Shown in pieces: positions 53,494 to 64,000 of a DNA stretch of 64,000 nucleotides. The translations under genes were made by a program, and so were the position numbers. Numbering within the stretch: the first letter of the stretch is position 1; the number at the start of each line of letters is the position of its first letter. The notes below the pieces were generated by a model. The model ran no database searches and was not told where the DNA came from. It worked only from the letters and a program-made list of their open reading frames with translations. Source of the stretch: Ctenosaura bakeri (Eukaryota > Chordata > Lepidosauria > Squamata > Iguanidae); NCBI GenBank assembly GCA_948474755.1, contig CAOLHI010002498.1:1-64000 (forward strand), in the 5' to 3' direction.

Positions 53494-54913
53494 GACTCCC
53501 ATGAAATTATCCTTCAATCTCCACATTTCTAGCACTGCAGAGACAGAAACATTGAACATGGTTTACACCTAGAACTCTTATATTTGCTCTGCTCACATTC
53601 TCTTGGTCATTTTGCTTGCCACCGTTCTTTGGATGCCTGACTTATATTTCTAAATGCACAATCAATATTTTAAGTTACCAGAATGCTAGAAATTAGGAGA
53701 CAGAAGGGGATGTTCATGGGTGGGGGCAGAATTCTTACAAGGACTGTGGTAATACTCTCTCAGCTACACACATACGGCCCACTCAGTTCAAGGTGCATCG
53801 TAGTCAAAGCCACAGTAAAGTATTTTAGCACTAGAGGTAGAATTTTTGCTACATAGCAATAAAAAAAAAGCATTTTTGCCATATGGCAGTATGTTTGCTA
53901 CCTGGCAGTCAAAAAAAAAACTAGCAAAAATAAATCAAGCACACCTTTCTTCCCCCTGCCCATTCATGACATCAGCTAAGATGGGTGCCTTCCTAGAGTT
54001 GGTTCTAAGGAAAGTATTATGTCAATTTATCAAACTGAACACAGCCACTGATCTACAACAATGTCCCATCCTCTTCACTTTTCTGTCTCCACTCTTCCCA
54101 CAACAGTTAACTTTCCATGCCTATTGAATATACTCAGTCCTCTTTGGATTTGTTTTGGAGGGGGGGATTTATATCCCACCCTGGGGTCCCCACCACCACC
54201 ACCAAGATTTTATTTCCTTCCTTCTACAAGGCCTTTGGTTAGAGAAATAGAAACCAGCACCTGAATCCACATCCTGAGAGGTGTAATCTGATAAAACCAC
54301 ATCTCAGATTGATTCTTCAAGCCTGCCTTTGCTATTTTGATACTTATATAGCTATAGGATCCCATGGTGGTAACATCTGGCCTGGAGAATTTTTTTGCAC
54401 TTTTTTGTCTTTACTCACTCCTGTCCCAAGTTTTGCAATGGACCAGTTTGTGAAAAGTTCTATTTAGCTCAAGCAAATCACCTTTTTAAAGGATATGCTT
54501 GTGTTCCCAATAAGAATATCACTAAACTTTGCTTTTCGATTCAAATCTTGATGTACCTTTTGGATACCTTGCTCTTGTGTACATGCTGTTCTGCGTTGGC
54601 TGCATAAGCAATGACTGTCAGATCATAGAGGCAGGCAGAATGATTTGTTCCACAAATGTGCTGAATAATCACGGGTGTTTTTTTTTTTTCCTGATGCATT
54701 CCATTGGTATTGATGGTCACATTTCACAAAGACGAATGTTTTGAGAAGCACACCCACAGAGTCTTAACAGCATTTTCCAAAGAGATCAGATAGCACAAAG
54801 GTGTCTCAATTCCAAGTTACACGGTCTTTTTTTTTTTTCCTGACATAAAGCTTCTCAGCCTCTCCTATCCACATATCCATGATGAAATTAAAGAAGATAC
54901 AGAGCTGATAAAG
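53494..54913. other. Unique non-coding DNA
   Basis: No gene. 'GATTTATATCCCACCCTGGGG' at 54166-54187 is a minus-strand LINE tail relic. T-runs at 54679-54690 and 54827-54838. Confidence 0.45.
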
Positions 54914-55125
54914 AGCTATGGGAGTGTGGTATAGCGATTTGAGCATTGGACTACAGCCCTGGAGACCAGAGTTCTATTTGCCACTCATCCAGGGAAACCC
55001 ACTGAGTGACCTTGGGCATGTCACACATACTCAGCCCTCAGAAAACCCCATAATAGGTTCACCTTAAGGTCACCATAAATCAGAAATGACTTGAAGGTAC
55101 ACAACAACATTAACAACAACAAAGC
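54914..55125 (+). repeat. tRNA-derived SINE, plus strand
   Basis: The only plus-strand copy of this family in the window. Head 'GGTATAGCGATTTGAGCATTGG' (A-box region), 'GGAGACCAGAGTTCTATTTGCC' (B box decayed), 'GTGACCTTGGGCATGTCAC', tail 'GGTCACCATAAATCAGAAATGACTTGAAGG' in pieces, ending ACAACAACATTAACAACAAC. Confidence 0.92.
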
Positions 55126-55339
55126 GTTATGCACTTTCAAGAGCAACAGCTCGGGAAGTTGGAAGACTTGGCTTTTATTCTGCTGGTCTCTCTCACCCAT
55201 GAATCTTGTCCTTCATCACATCTTAGCACTTGCATGCTTAAATACAAAAAAAGAATATCCACCTGACATTCCATGATGATCATTCTGGCAACAGACTTAA
55301 GACATTTTAATTCACCAAGGCTTTTAATTGATTTGGTTC

Positions 55340-55553
55340 CACTGCATCATTGCTTCTACTAATTTTATTGACCGTTGCTTTGCCAATTTGTGCTGCTGCC
55401 TGTATCTATTTTGTGATCTTTTAAAAATAAGTTTTTAACAGTTTTAATTTGTATTGGTAAATAGTTTATTTTTACGACCATATGTTGGCTTCGAGACTCT
55501 TAGTGGGAAAGCAACTCATAAATATTTAATAAACACATAAATGACGAGGTGAT
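55340..55553 (+). repeat. CR1/L2-like LINE 3' tail
   Basis: 'TTTTAATTTGTATTGGTAAATAG', 'GGCTTCGAGACTCTTAGTGGG' and 'ATAAATATTTAATAAACAC' follow the usual order of a reptile LINE tail. Confidence 0.55.
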
Positions 55554-56054
55554 AAGCATCCCATTTTCTGTACACACGCTGTGTGCCAGCAACCTTCTTC
55601 ACAATGCTATTTCCATCATAACAGAAATGTCTGCTATCCTTTAGGGACTAGGGGAGGGAATTCTTATTGATTCAATCCAACATTCGATCATGAGGGAGCC
55701 AAATATATATAAATAAATATATATATATAAATATAAATATATATTGATGGGGGGGATATCTGAACTAGACTTGTGCAAGGGTTTCCCAATTCAGTTTAGT
55801 ATCCAATTCCATTATTTGGATTGGGTCCTGACTCACTTTGGAATGATTTGCCGTCAGTCCATCTCATTTTAGAAAACTAAATCTTTGGGTTTCTAATTGA
55901 CCTGCACTGGGAAAGAAAAAAAAAAAAACCCTATAAATGTTCAAGGAGGTTTCTTTTTAAATACAAGTCCATGAAAAATGGAGCTATGGTAGCTTCTTCT
56001 GAGCAATTAATCCTGACTAAACTGTGAACACGTGACTTCAGATATATCAGTACA
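55554..56054. other. Unique non-coding DNA with an AT repeat
   Basis: An (ATA/TAT)n tract lies at 55703-55745. An A-run at 55916-55928. No gene. Confidence 0.5.
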
Positions 56055-56300
56055 AATATTGGTTTATTTGCACTGAAAAAGCATTTTCCTTGAAGTAAAC
56101 AGCTTCTTCTCTGTATAAAATAATATTTCCATGTATCAATATTACTGTATTTCCAACACAGAAAAACTGTTTTCTGTGTTGAAAGGGTTGTTTCCTGTAT
56201 AAAGTGACTATGTGGGAATTTTGCACAGAATTAAGTCCCAAACTGTGAATAGGTTTTGATAACTGCATGGTTTTTAAATTCTTTCTCACAGGAGGAAGAA
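56055..56300 (-). repeat. TTTTCTGCA-motif interspersed repeat
   Basis: Largest copy of the family: 'AACTGTTTTCTGTGTTGAAAGG', 'GTTGTTTCCTGTATAAAG' and 'TGCACAGAATTAAG' blocks, ending 'ACTGTGAATAGG' and 'GCATGGTTTTTAAATTCTTTC'. Confidence 0.45.
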
Positions 56301-58049
56301 AATTACTAAAATTACTTGTTCCATCCTTTGGGAAGAAAATTAGTGGCCAATTACATCCCAAAGTAAGAGACTAACTAAATATACATAACTGAGACATGCA
56401 CAGAGTACAGATAAATGTAAGGAAGCAAAATGAAAGAAAACAAGATACTCCTTTCAGATGGACAGAGCTGCCCTGGTCTTGGAGGCACTGTTTCAGAACT
56501 TCTAAGGTACATCATTCAACATAAAGCTTCATGGAAGACTGCAACTAAAGAACTGAAGTAATAGGGAAAAGTATAGTGCCAAGAGGCAGCATTATGGGTG
56601 CTAGGTGGGCACACAGGCAGGCAGAGATCTGCTGGTAGGAGCTGATTCCAGGAAAAAAGCACTAATTTTTAGGACAAAACTGAATACATGTACTTTAAGG
56701 ACCCCACACCATCTCTTTTTCCCACAGAGTATTGTGACTGGAGACATTCCTGAGACCCTTGTCCCTGTTTGGAATCTCGGACTGTCACTGTGCAAAGTCC
56801 ACCTTCCCTCCTGCTACCCCATCGCAGCATTTCTCTTATCTGATGGAGATGGAGACAAAATGTCTGGCTTTCCACCCTGCGCGCCTTGGTCCGTATGTAC
56901 CTGAATTGCATCAGACTTAGTTGATCTGTTCCAGATCTGAACTGGGCTGATTTAATATGTTTTGCCTCAGATCTGACATGGTCCCAATTGGTCCAATTTG
57001 CTTTGAAATCTGGGTCTTTTTCTGAAGCAGTTGTACTTCACCCACAGTAAGATGGTAGACAGTGCATCAGAACTACAAATGCAGAGGATTTTGAATGCTG
57101 GCCTTTAAAAAAAAAAAAAGTGGCTTCAGATCCTAGTTGTTGCTTGTTCTGTTCGGCTGAAATGTTCTGTTCTTCAGTGTTGTTTTGTTTTTTGTTTAAA
57201 AAACCATTAAAGAGGGGAGGGAGTAAGATGGCTGACACCTTTGAGACCCCAGCTGGGTAAGAAATATCATTCAAGGACAAATTTCTTATTCCATGCTACG
57301 CTGAAGGACCAAAGGGAATGTTACTTGCATTACTAGACTTCGGGGCAGCTGTGTATATTATTATTAAACCCTTCCAATATGGTTTTCACAGAGTGCATGA
57401 GAGAAAGAGTACATTCACACCAATATCCCAGCTGCGGTGCTGACATCTTGGCTGATGCTGGAACATTGCAATGCAAAATCACCTTCCCCACTAGAGAGTT
57501 TGAAAAGCAAAAGGGGGAAAAATCTGTGTGCCAGACATAGAACAGCCATCTATGTCTTTCTGTAGACTAATCATCTCTGAGACATCACTTGATGGCAGGG
57601 GAGAAAAAGCTGGGGTTTGTCAGTTGCTGACTCTGACGGCCCGTGTCCTGCTGCCCTACCAATGAGAATTAGCTTTGGAATTTTGTCCCTGCTCTGGTCC
57701 ATTCCTGTCTTGTTGTGTTCACAGGCTGCATGCCTGGAACAAATTAAATGCCAACAAAACTGTCTTGCTCTCCCTTGGCATCCCATCAGTGAGTGAGACA
57801 AGCTCACTCCATCCTTCTCTCTCTCTCTCTCCATTGCCAGCTCTCATTTCCACTTTTTATTTCTCAGCTTCCTCAAATTCCTTCTTCTCATGCCTTCTCT
57901 GACCGAGACATCTCCCCCTCTGCAGGGATGTGTGAAACCCATTTCTTTATTTCAGTGTCTGTATTTGCATGGGTGTGTTTCTGTTTCTCTGTGTCTTAGT
58001 ACTTGCATGTTTTGAACATTCATTTAAAAAAAAAAAGCACATATGCAAT
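56301..58049. other. Unique non-coding DNA
   Basis: No gene recognised; A-run at 57105-57118 and CT-rich tract at 57811-57836. Confidence 0.45.
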
Positions 58050-58640
58050 TTTTTGGAAAACTGATCCAAATAATTGTTGGGTATTATGACCTGCACATTA
58101 TTGTCTGCAATTATGTATCATGTTCTCTACTCAGAAACCAAGAGAGAAGTACAAGTCTGAATCACTATTGCACATTGCAGTTGTCTTAATTATGCATCAC
58201 AGTCTCCATTCAAAGACATAAATACCAGCAATAGCTGCACATCTCACGTGCAATTAAGCTATTACTTTGTTTTTCTTTACCTTTTTTTGCAGATCTAGCA
58301 ATAAAATTATTGCTTTGGGAAGCTCATCCAGAACAATAAATTATCCCTTTTCACATTAAAAGCAGAAGACCTTTTTTAAAAATATTAATGAGGTCCTTAT
58401 TTTTCTGTCCTTTTGGGGGGAGGGGGTCTTTTCTTCCCTTTTAACACTTCTGTTGCATTACCTCTCTCTCCCTTCAGTCCTGGCCCATTTAATCTAATTT
58501 CTTCCATCCTTTTTCAGCACCATCAGACATCATTCAGAGGGAGAAAATGCTCTTTGACCTATAATTCCCTCCTGTAAGCTCCACTCCACTGCGATCCTCT
58601 AAAGCACTAGACGTTCAACAGATCTTTGCAGATCTTTGTT
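58050..58640. promoter_or_regulatory. Candidate conserved non-coding element
   Basis: A long unique AT-rich block with paired words: 'GTGCAATTAAGCTATTAC', 'GCAATAAAATTATTGC' (a clean 16-bp inverted repeat at about 58299-58314) and 'AACAATAAATTATCCC'. 'CAGATCTTTG' occurs repeatedly at 58620-58640. Inferred regulatory. Confidence 0.4.
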
Positions 58641-58848
58641 TTGTGATTAACAGATCATTGCAGGTTTCTGTTAGAAGCAGCAGCAGCAACCACATGCTGC
58701 ATAACAGTCAAGAACCAGTTGCTTTGGCTTGGAAAGCTAGGCAAGCAAGCTGAACTTAGACAGCTGGCCAATATTACTCAAGAGGGGAAGGAAGAATCAG
58801 TGGGGAAAGAAAGGTGATGTTAGAGCTTGAGAACAATGCATTTCATAT

Positions 58849-59049
58849 TATTCACCACCAAGTCAACTTCGATGTATGGCAACCCTATGAATGGAGTCCC
58901 CGAAGACCCTCAGTCATCCACTGTCTGGCTCAAATTGTGTAAACTCAGGGCCATGGCTTCCTTAATTGAATCAATTCATCTGTAGTATGGTCTCCATCTT
59001 TTCCTATCTCTTTCCACTTCATTGAACATTATTGTCTTTTTCAAAGAGT
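58849..59049 (-). pseudogene. RTE/Bov-B-like LINE ORF end, decayed
   Basis: On the minus strand the frame reads 'KTIMFNEVERDRKRWRPYYR', a stop, 'IDSIKEAMALSLHNLSQTVDD', then a stop, then 'PFIGLPYIEVDLVV'-like residues. The family pattern is a 'GRPR..W.D.IKEA....L..L...V.DR..WRS.IH' ending. This is the kind of LINE whose 3' end is copied in the SINE tails of this window. Several stops show it is dead. Confidence 0.72.
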
Positions 59050-59555
59050 CACTGGATTACCAGTAACAATGTTTTCTGTAACATGTTACTTTTCAGGGAA
59101 AGGAAGGACAACTTGATTTATTTATTGCTTTAACACGTATAACATTGATGCAAACATATTATTATTGGGATTGATGGGTACCACTTAATCATTATTCCCA
59201 AAATGTATTGAATGGGTTGATCTGAGGAAGTGGGTCACTTTTGCATGTTTCTCTATTTTGAAAATGGAAGGGTTGAAAAAGTTATAAATGTGACACATTA
59301 ATAATGTATTCCTAACATATTTATTTTTTTTCAACCTCCTCTTAAAAAATAGCAAAATGGACAACATGTCATATTCAGTACTATCATTAAAGATGCTAGC
59401 ATAGAAAAACCAATGCGTTATCCTTTCAGACAATGGTTAAAGCTCTTGGATCTGTTGTGGGCCTGCCAGTTGCCTGTATAGAACTGCAAGGACTCCAGGT
59501 TCATTCAGAAGACTTGATCATTTTTCAGAAATGGAGGAGTTGTGGTGGTGATGGT

Positions 59556-59727
59556 GGTGGTCCCTCTCTCCAACTTCATCCTATCAACAACTCTCTCAAG
59601 TAGGCCAGGTTGAGAAGAAGTGACTGGCCCAAGGTCACTCAGTAAGTCTCATAGTTCAGTAGAGACTAGAATGTAGATCTCCCAAGTCTCAGTCACACGG
59701 TCAAACCACTATACCACACAAGCTAAT
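59556..59727 (-). repeat. MIR-type tRNA SINE
   Basis: Complement order: 'CAAGTAGGCCAGGTTGAGAAG', 'GTGACTGGCCCAAGGTCACTC', 'TAGATCTCCCAAGTCTCAGTC' and 'CAAACCACTATACCACAC'. It differs from the main SINE in the 'ACTGGCCCAAGG' core and lacks the RTE-like tail. Confidence 0.7.
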
Positions 59728-61599
59728 ACTGAATGAGAACAAGTTCACAACAGATTACACAAGACACCACAGAACAGCTCCAACATGCAGTTTATAGAGA
59801 CACACATACTATGGAAAGGAAGGAAGTCTTGGATGCCATTATGCATACCACAAGTTAGTCACAGACAAAGAAAAGAGGGCTATGCTTCTGCTGAGATGAT
59901 TGGGATTTAAGACCATGGCACAGTGAGTCTCAGTCACTGAAATTAGATAAGAATTGTGGTTGGTACAAAAAGATGAGCAACAGAAACAGGAAGAAAAAGA
60001 TGGGAGACAGCCTTTTAAAGTGAAATATAATTGCATGCTATCATTGTAGAGCTTCATGCAGAATAGCTCAGCACAGCAGGCAATCTCTGTGATGAAACAC
60101 ACTGGCCTAGGTTTTGCAAACCAGGCTGGAAAGTGTATTCTCCTCTCCTTTGACCTATTCCAGTCTACTATTTCTGTGCCAGCATTCCAGGCCAGCATCA
60201 GACTGCTGCCTTAGACAGCATGTGATGGGGGCAGCAGTGGTGTTCCCCATCTATTCACCCTGAGCCCCTGACAACTGCTTTCTCGTGGAAGATAAAGCCT
60301 CTCCTGCAGCCCATAAACTGGCCTACAGTCTTTGGATGTAATTCAGGAACCCATCCTTTTGCAGCCAGCCGCATTAGCTTTTAGATTGGGCCTGGAAGAC
60401 GTTGTTTTCAAGCTGGTCAACTGCTTGAAACATCAAAATCATCCCATTCTGGAGAGCCAAATCAAATGCAAAGATGATAGAGATCCACTAATGAACAAAA
60501 GCTTTTGGTGGAAGTATGTAGTGAATGTTCATTCACTGTGCTCCACACCCCCAACAAATATCTACCATCCAACTTTATAAATCTCTTGGCCAACATGAAC
60601 TTCTAGTTCAGTACACTATTTTCATCTGGAAATGGAGAAATGCAACTGAGTAGCAGAAGTTAGGAAGTGGCACTTGTATCTACATGTGATAACAACACAT
60701 TGCCTTTTTTCAATTGTTATTCCATTCTAGGTGGATCAGAGGACTGCAGCACAAATTCTGGCTATGTTGAATAATCTCATACTGATTTTCTCCGACATGG
60801 TTCAAAAGCATTCTGGCAAATCTTTGCCTTACCACAAACACTAAATCTTTGCAATGATCAGCTTAAATGTGGAACAAACAAACAAAAGTTTTGCATATGT
60901 CTATAAGCCAAGAAATCAAGTAAACAGCCAAAGCTAGCACCAAAACCAAAAGCTAGCATCTATCAAAGAGCAAGAGCTAGCATCCTTGTTGTTTATGGTT
61001 GATATTACCACCTTGAGAGTTCTCAACAGGCTCAGCTTTATTCATCTTAATAAAGAGAGATATTTTTTAAAAAAATGGAAGTGAAGTCTAGAAAAAGGAG
61101 ATATACCTGCTCAGATCAAACCCACAGAAGTCTAAGCACATTGAAAAGCCCTTGAATTGCACTGATACCTATGAAATTTTGTTATATTGGATTATCCATA
61201 GATTTTACTCTTATAAATGAAATTATAACCAATTACCAGAGGCACAAATATCTGTCACTGAATAATAAGTAATCCATCCATAAAAATTCGTTGGCCATAG
61301 ATTTGGAATATTTTCTTAGCAGAGGAAGAAGAAAGAGATTGATATGCAGATACTACCTGCAAATAAATAAGGAAAAGATTGAGTTCTTCCCTCCTCTCGC
61401 TATTGTTGCAAAGAAGTAGAAAACAAGGATCTGAAAATTATTTCTCCTAGGACAGCAAAATGTTGCAAGGGAGGGAAGTTTACAGCATAGTCATACATTT
61501 AAAAAAAAACAACAGAGTTTGCTCAACAGCAACAAAGTCCACTCTCAAACTGACCCAGTGGCAATAGAGCTGCGTGAGTGATGATAAGAAATATAGTTA
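59728..61599. other. Unique non-coding DNA
   Basis: No gene. A triple of 'AAAGCTAGCA' words at 60935-60980 is a small local repeat ('CAAAGCTAGCACC', 'AAAGCTAGCATC', 'AAGAGCTAGCATCC'). Confidence 0.5.
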
Positions 61600-62110
61600 G
61601 AAAAATTTAGTTACATTGGATTATGGGAGACTGAATCTCCCCGGGTCTTCCCTTGAAGAAGTACAGTCTGGAACAGTGCTGCGAGCTGTTGCAATGAGAG
61701 GTAATAATTGAATTTGTTTTCATTTAATTTGGAGGGCCTTTAATTAAAAGCCAGGCCTGTGTGTGCAGAGAGATAAAGCTGAGCACACGAGACTGGGGGT
61801 AATTTGGGTGCCAAATGCAATAATTAATTTTAAATGTGGAGGTCAGAAGACAGGCTCTATCTCCATGCAATCAGCGTGTGGCACCGGCCATCCAAATGGA
61901 ATGGGCTCATGAGCGGCGGAAATGCTTAAGTGATTTTTGAAGCCTTAATAGCAATTATACAGCAGTGTGGAGGTTAATTTGCAGAGTTCATTAATCAGGG
62001 AAATAAACACGTCAGTGATCGCCAAGTAAAAGGGGAGCCTGACAAACTGCGCAACTAGGTGGGCAAAGGAAGGAAAAAAGGAGAGGAGAAAGTCCCACAA
62101 TAGTTCCTAA
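61600..62110. promoter_or_regulatory. Strong candidate conserved enhancer-like block
   Basis: About 500 bp of unique DNA with no repeat edges. It has TTTAATTAAA (perfect palindrome, about 61739-61748), 'GCAATAATTAATTTTAAATG', 'CCTTAATAGCAATTATAC' and 'GTTCATTAATCAGGG', along with retained CpGs ('ATCAGCGTGTGGCACCGGCC', 'GAGCGGCGGAAATGC', 'CACGTCAGTGATCGCC'). In a sequence where CpG is otherwise lost outside young transposons this suggests constraint. Inferred developmental enhancer; the target gene is not in the window. Confidence 0.55.
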
Positions 62111-63169
62111 ATGGAAGGAGAATGGATGGGATTGATTTGCATTACTCATGGCTGTGCTGCTGAGACTTGATTTCTGTTCACATTGCCCATGCCAGCTAAT
62201 CTTTTATTTAGAGGCAAAGGAGTTTAAGTCTGCAGTCATATTGAGAGCCAGCGCTGTCACTAGGCAAAGTGAGATGGTAGCCTCAGGAAGCATATTTTGG
62301 CTCTTCTGAAAAGGCAGCAAATGGTTAGACTTTGATTTATTATTGTATGTTTGCTTTCCTGCAATGATTGGAAAGAAGTATGCCTGATATTTTCTGTCGT
62401 AGGTGCCAAAATAACCTGGCTGACCTAGGGTACTACCCAATTTGATTTTGGGAAGGGAGAGCATTTACTGTCTTGTATTTAGCAGCAAAATGGCTTTTAT
62501 TGGCCTTTGTCCTGTCGTCCTAAGAACATACCCCTGGGGTGATATAATGAATCTGAAATACTATTTCAAGATCCCTGATCACATTTTGACCTTAGAAGGG
62601 GAAATCCAGTGAGAGATATCACCCCCATCAATGGCTGCCACAAACCATTTTCCACAACCATTTTCCTTCCAAGACTAGAACATCTGGCCTCGTAAAAGGT
62701 CAACAATGGGTTCTGTGGGACATAGAGATGTCCAGGTCACAGAGAAATGAGACACCAAGATTTCTTTCCCTCCTATTGTTGGAAAGCAAAGTGAGGCTAT
62801 ATAAAGAAAGGAAAAGAAGTAAGAAAGCAGCTGAAAATCTGGCTGTGCTGAAAAATCCATCTTGCCAGTTCAGCAGATCTTTAGATGGATAGATCAGGAG
62901 GGCTGCCAGATTGAAAACTAGAAAAGGCAACTTAATGGTTATATAGCACAGGATATTTCAGTAGTGCTGCTTGTTGTGCAACCCAGTAACAAGCAACAGC
63001 CGTGGAAATTCCCTCTTCTAAATAATGATATGGATACCCTCTCCAGTTTTCACACTGATAACCCTAAACTGTAGTCTCTTTGATCAGAGTGGTTGAGCCA
63101 TTGGAATCTTCAGCCTTAAGATAATTCCATAGGAGTCTGAAGGGAAAAGAGGTTGATAGCATATGGTAA
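62111..63169. other. Unique non-coding DNA
   Basis: No gene. 'CAGCGCTGTCACTAGGC' at 62251-62267 resembles a hAT-type end, but the other end could not be found with confidence. Confidence 0.45.
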
Positions 63170-63240
63170 AAGCAGCACAGTGCATGCTGGTTAAAGTTGG
63201 TCTTAAGACCAGAGAGGCCTGGATTCAAACCCTTAACTTA
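63170..63240 (+). repeat. tRNA-like SINE head fragment
   Basis: 'GCTGGTTAAAGTTGG' and 'GAGAGGCCTGGATTCAAACCC' are spaced like the A and B boxes of a SINE head. No body or tail is recognisable. Confidence 0.35.
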
Positions 63241-63410
63241 TATTATGGAAAACCAGAAGAGATGCTAGTTTTACATTTGGGCAAGAGAACTTCCCAATTT
63301 GCACAGCTTTTTCAAAGATGTTTTCCTTCTATTGTTCTTTCCAGACAGATTAGTCACTCTTCTCATTTAAGTGGGAAAATTGGGTGGGTAGGGAGAGGGG
63401 TTAAAACTCT

Positions 63411-63436
63411 CTCTGTGTGTGTGTGTGTATGTGTGC
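63411..63436. repeat. (TG)n microsatellite
   Basis: TG units with one TATG interruption, directly at the tail end of the following minus-strand SINE; it may be derived from the SINE's CA-rich tail. Confidence 0.8.
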
Positions 63437-63640
63437 ACTTTCAAGTTGCTTGTCTGCCACATTATGCTGAGATTAATTTCTTAGGGTTATAAAATGGAGT
63501 GTCAATTCCTTCCTCTGCAATATAGCCTACAGCACCTGGTATTTGTTGGCTGTATCCCATCCAAGTACTAATCAGGGCCAACCCTGCTTAGCTTCCAAGA
63601 TCAGAAAGGATCTGGTGCCTTTAGGGTATTCAGCCACAAT
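63436..63640 (-). repeat. 5S rRNA-derived SINE
   Basis: Minus strand: tail complement 'CTTTCAAGTTGCTTGTCTGCC' on the left, body 'CTTCCTCTGCAATATAGCC', and 5S complement 'CATCCAAGTACTAATCAGGG', 'CCCTGCTTAGCTTCCAAGATC'. Head almost complete. Confidence 0.92.
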
Positions 63641-64000
63641 TAAAGCTGCCACCTGATTACAGAGATTTCTGTAAACTAAAAGCATTACTTTTAAAGTCTC
63701 AGATGCATAAGTGTATAATAAAACAATATAAAGGAAATGTTTTGTTTGCTGTCAGACTGTGCACATATACGGCAACACTCATGGTCCAGCAGGAGGAGTC
63801 CCCTTGTGTGCATTCTTCTCCCAAATGGAGGAAGGATGCCTGTCCAAAGAGTCCACGTGCCACCTGTATTTCTCCTCCTCCTCCAACTCCTCAAAAAAGG
63901 AAACAAGTCTGATTGATCAAAGGAGTCTTTTAAATGAAAGTGTTTTAACTAGTTACTTATCTTATCATTTTATCTCTGGGAAAAAAGGAAAAGAAAGAAA
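63641..64000. other. Unique non-coding DNA
   Basis: No gene or repeat recognised up to the window edge. Confidence 0.45.

Noticed and set aside
62251..62440. hAT element starting CAGCGCTGTCACTAGGC
   Set aside because: Left end is suggestive, but no convincing inverted partner or 8-bp duplication was found.
1..64000. Endogenous retrovirus or LTR element
   Set aside because: I looked for paired long terminal repeats, TG...CA ends and gag/pol-like frames and saw none.

Overview
This window is non-coding nuclear DNA from a vertebrate, most likely a squamate reptile (lizard rather than snake is a guess). The evidence is the repeat content, named from memory of the families and not from a search: CR1 LINE 3' ends with the (ATTCTATG)-type tail, 5'-truncated L1 copies, a decayed RTE/Bov-B-like ORF end, many tRNA-headed SINEs and a second SINE family with a 5S rRNA head that both end in a Bov-B-like tail, a SPIN-type hAT element, and MIR-like SINEs. 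I found no exon, no complete protein gene, no functional tRNA or rRNA gene, no CRISPR and no prokaryotic signal. The only protein-like reading frames with recognisable family motifs are remnants of LINE reverse-transcriptase ORFs (L1 at 2868-3260 and 53200-53350, CR1 at 7261-7640 and 29450-29829, RTE at 58849-59049).

Layout. 1-13500: mostly unique DNA with an L1 insertion (2434-3316, 16-bp target duplication), a mariner/Tigger-like element (4949-5428), a CR1 end (7228-7667) and two SINEs. 13500-17810: a cluster of related GGCC-ended DNA transposons, including a near-perfect 176-bp foldback, one that splits a SINE, and a 621-bp CpG-rich copy. 17810-31180: SINEs of both families, a hAT element nested in another transposon, and two copies of a 'CCCTCCAAC' family, one interrupted by a CR1 and the other by a SINE. 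31180-31877: a SPIN-like hAT with exact 8-bp target duplication and a GC-rich, CpG-rich interior that does not look like ordinary SPIN. 31880-42000: a small L1 with 14-bp duplication, more SINEs, a hAT carrying a 77-bp tandem repeat, foldback repeats and a third hAT with exact duplication. 42000-64000: lower repeat density, several AT-rich unique blocks that look like conserved non-coding regulatory elements (best at 48630-49110 and 61600-62110), another L1 with a transposon nested inside it, and scattered SINE/LINE tails.

The picture is a gene desert or large intron, probably near a developmental gene because of the homeodomain-site-rich unique blocks; that last step is inference. What the sequence does show directly is an unusually readable insertion history: at least ten insertions have target duplications and several are nested, so relative ages can be ordered. 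I saw no sign of a new protein-based system; the most unusual items are the SPIN-like element with GC-rich cargo, the hAT with internal tandem repeat, the CpG islands brought in by transposons, and the two SINE families with different heads but a common tail.
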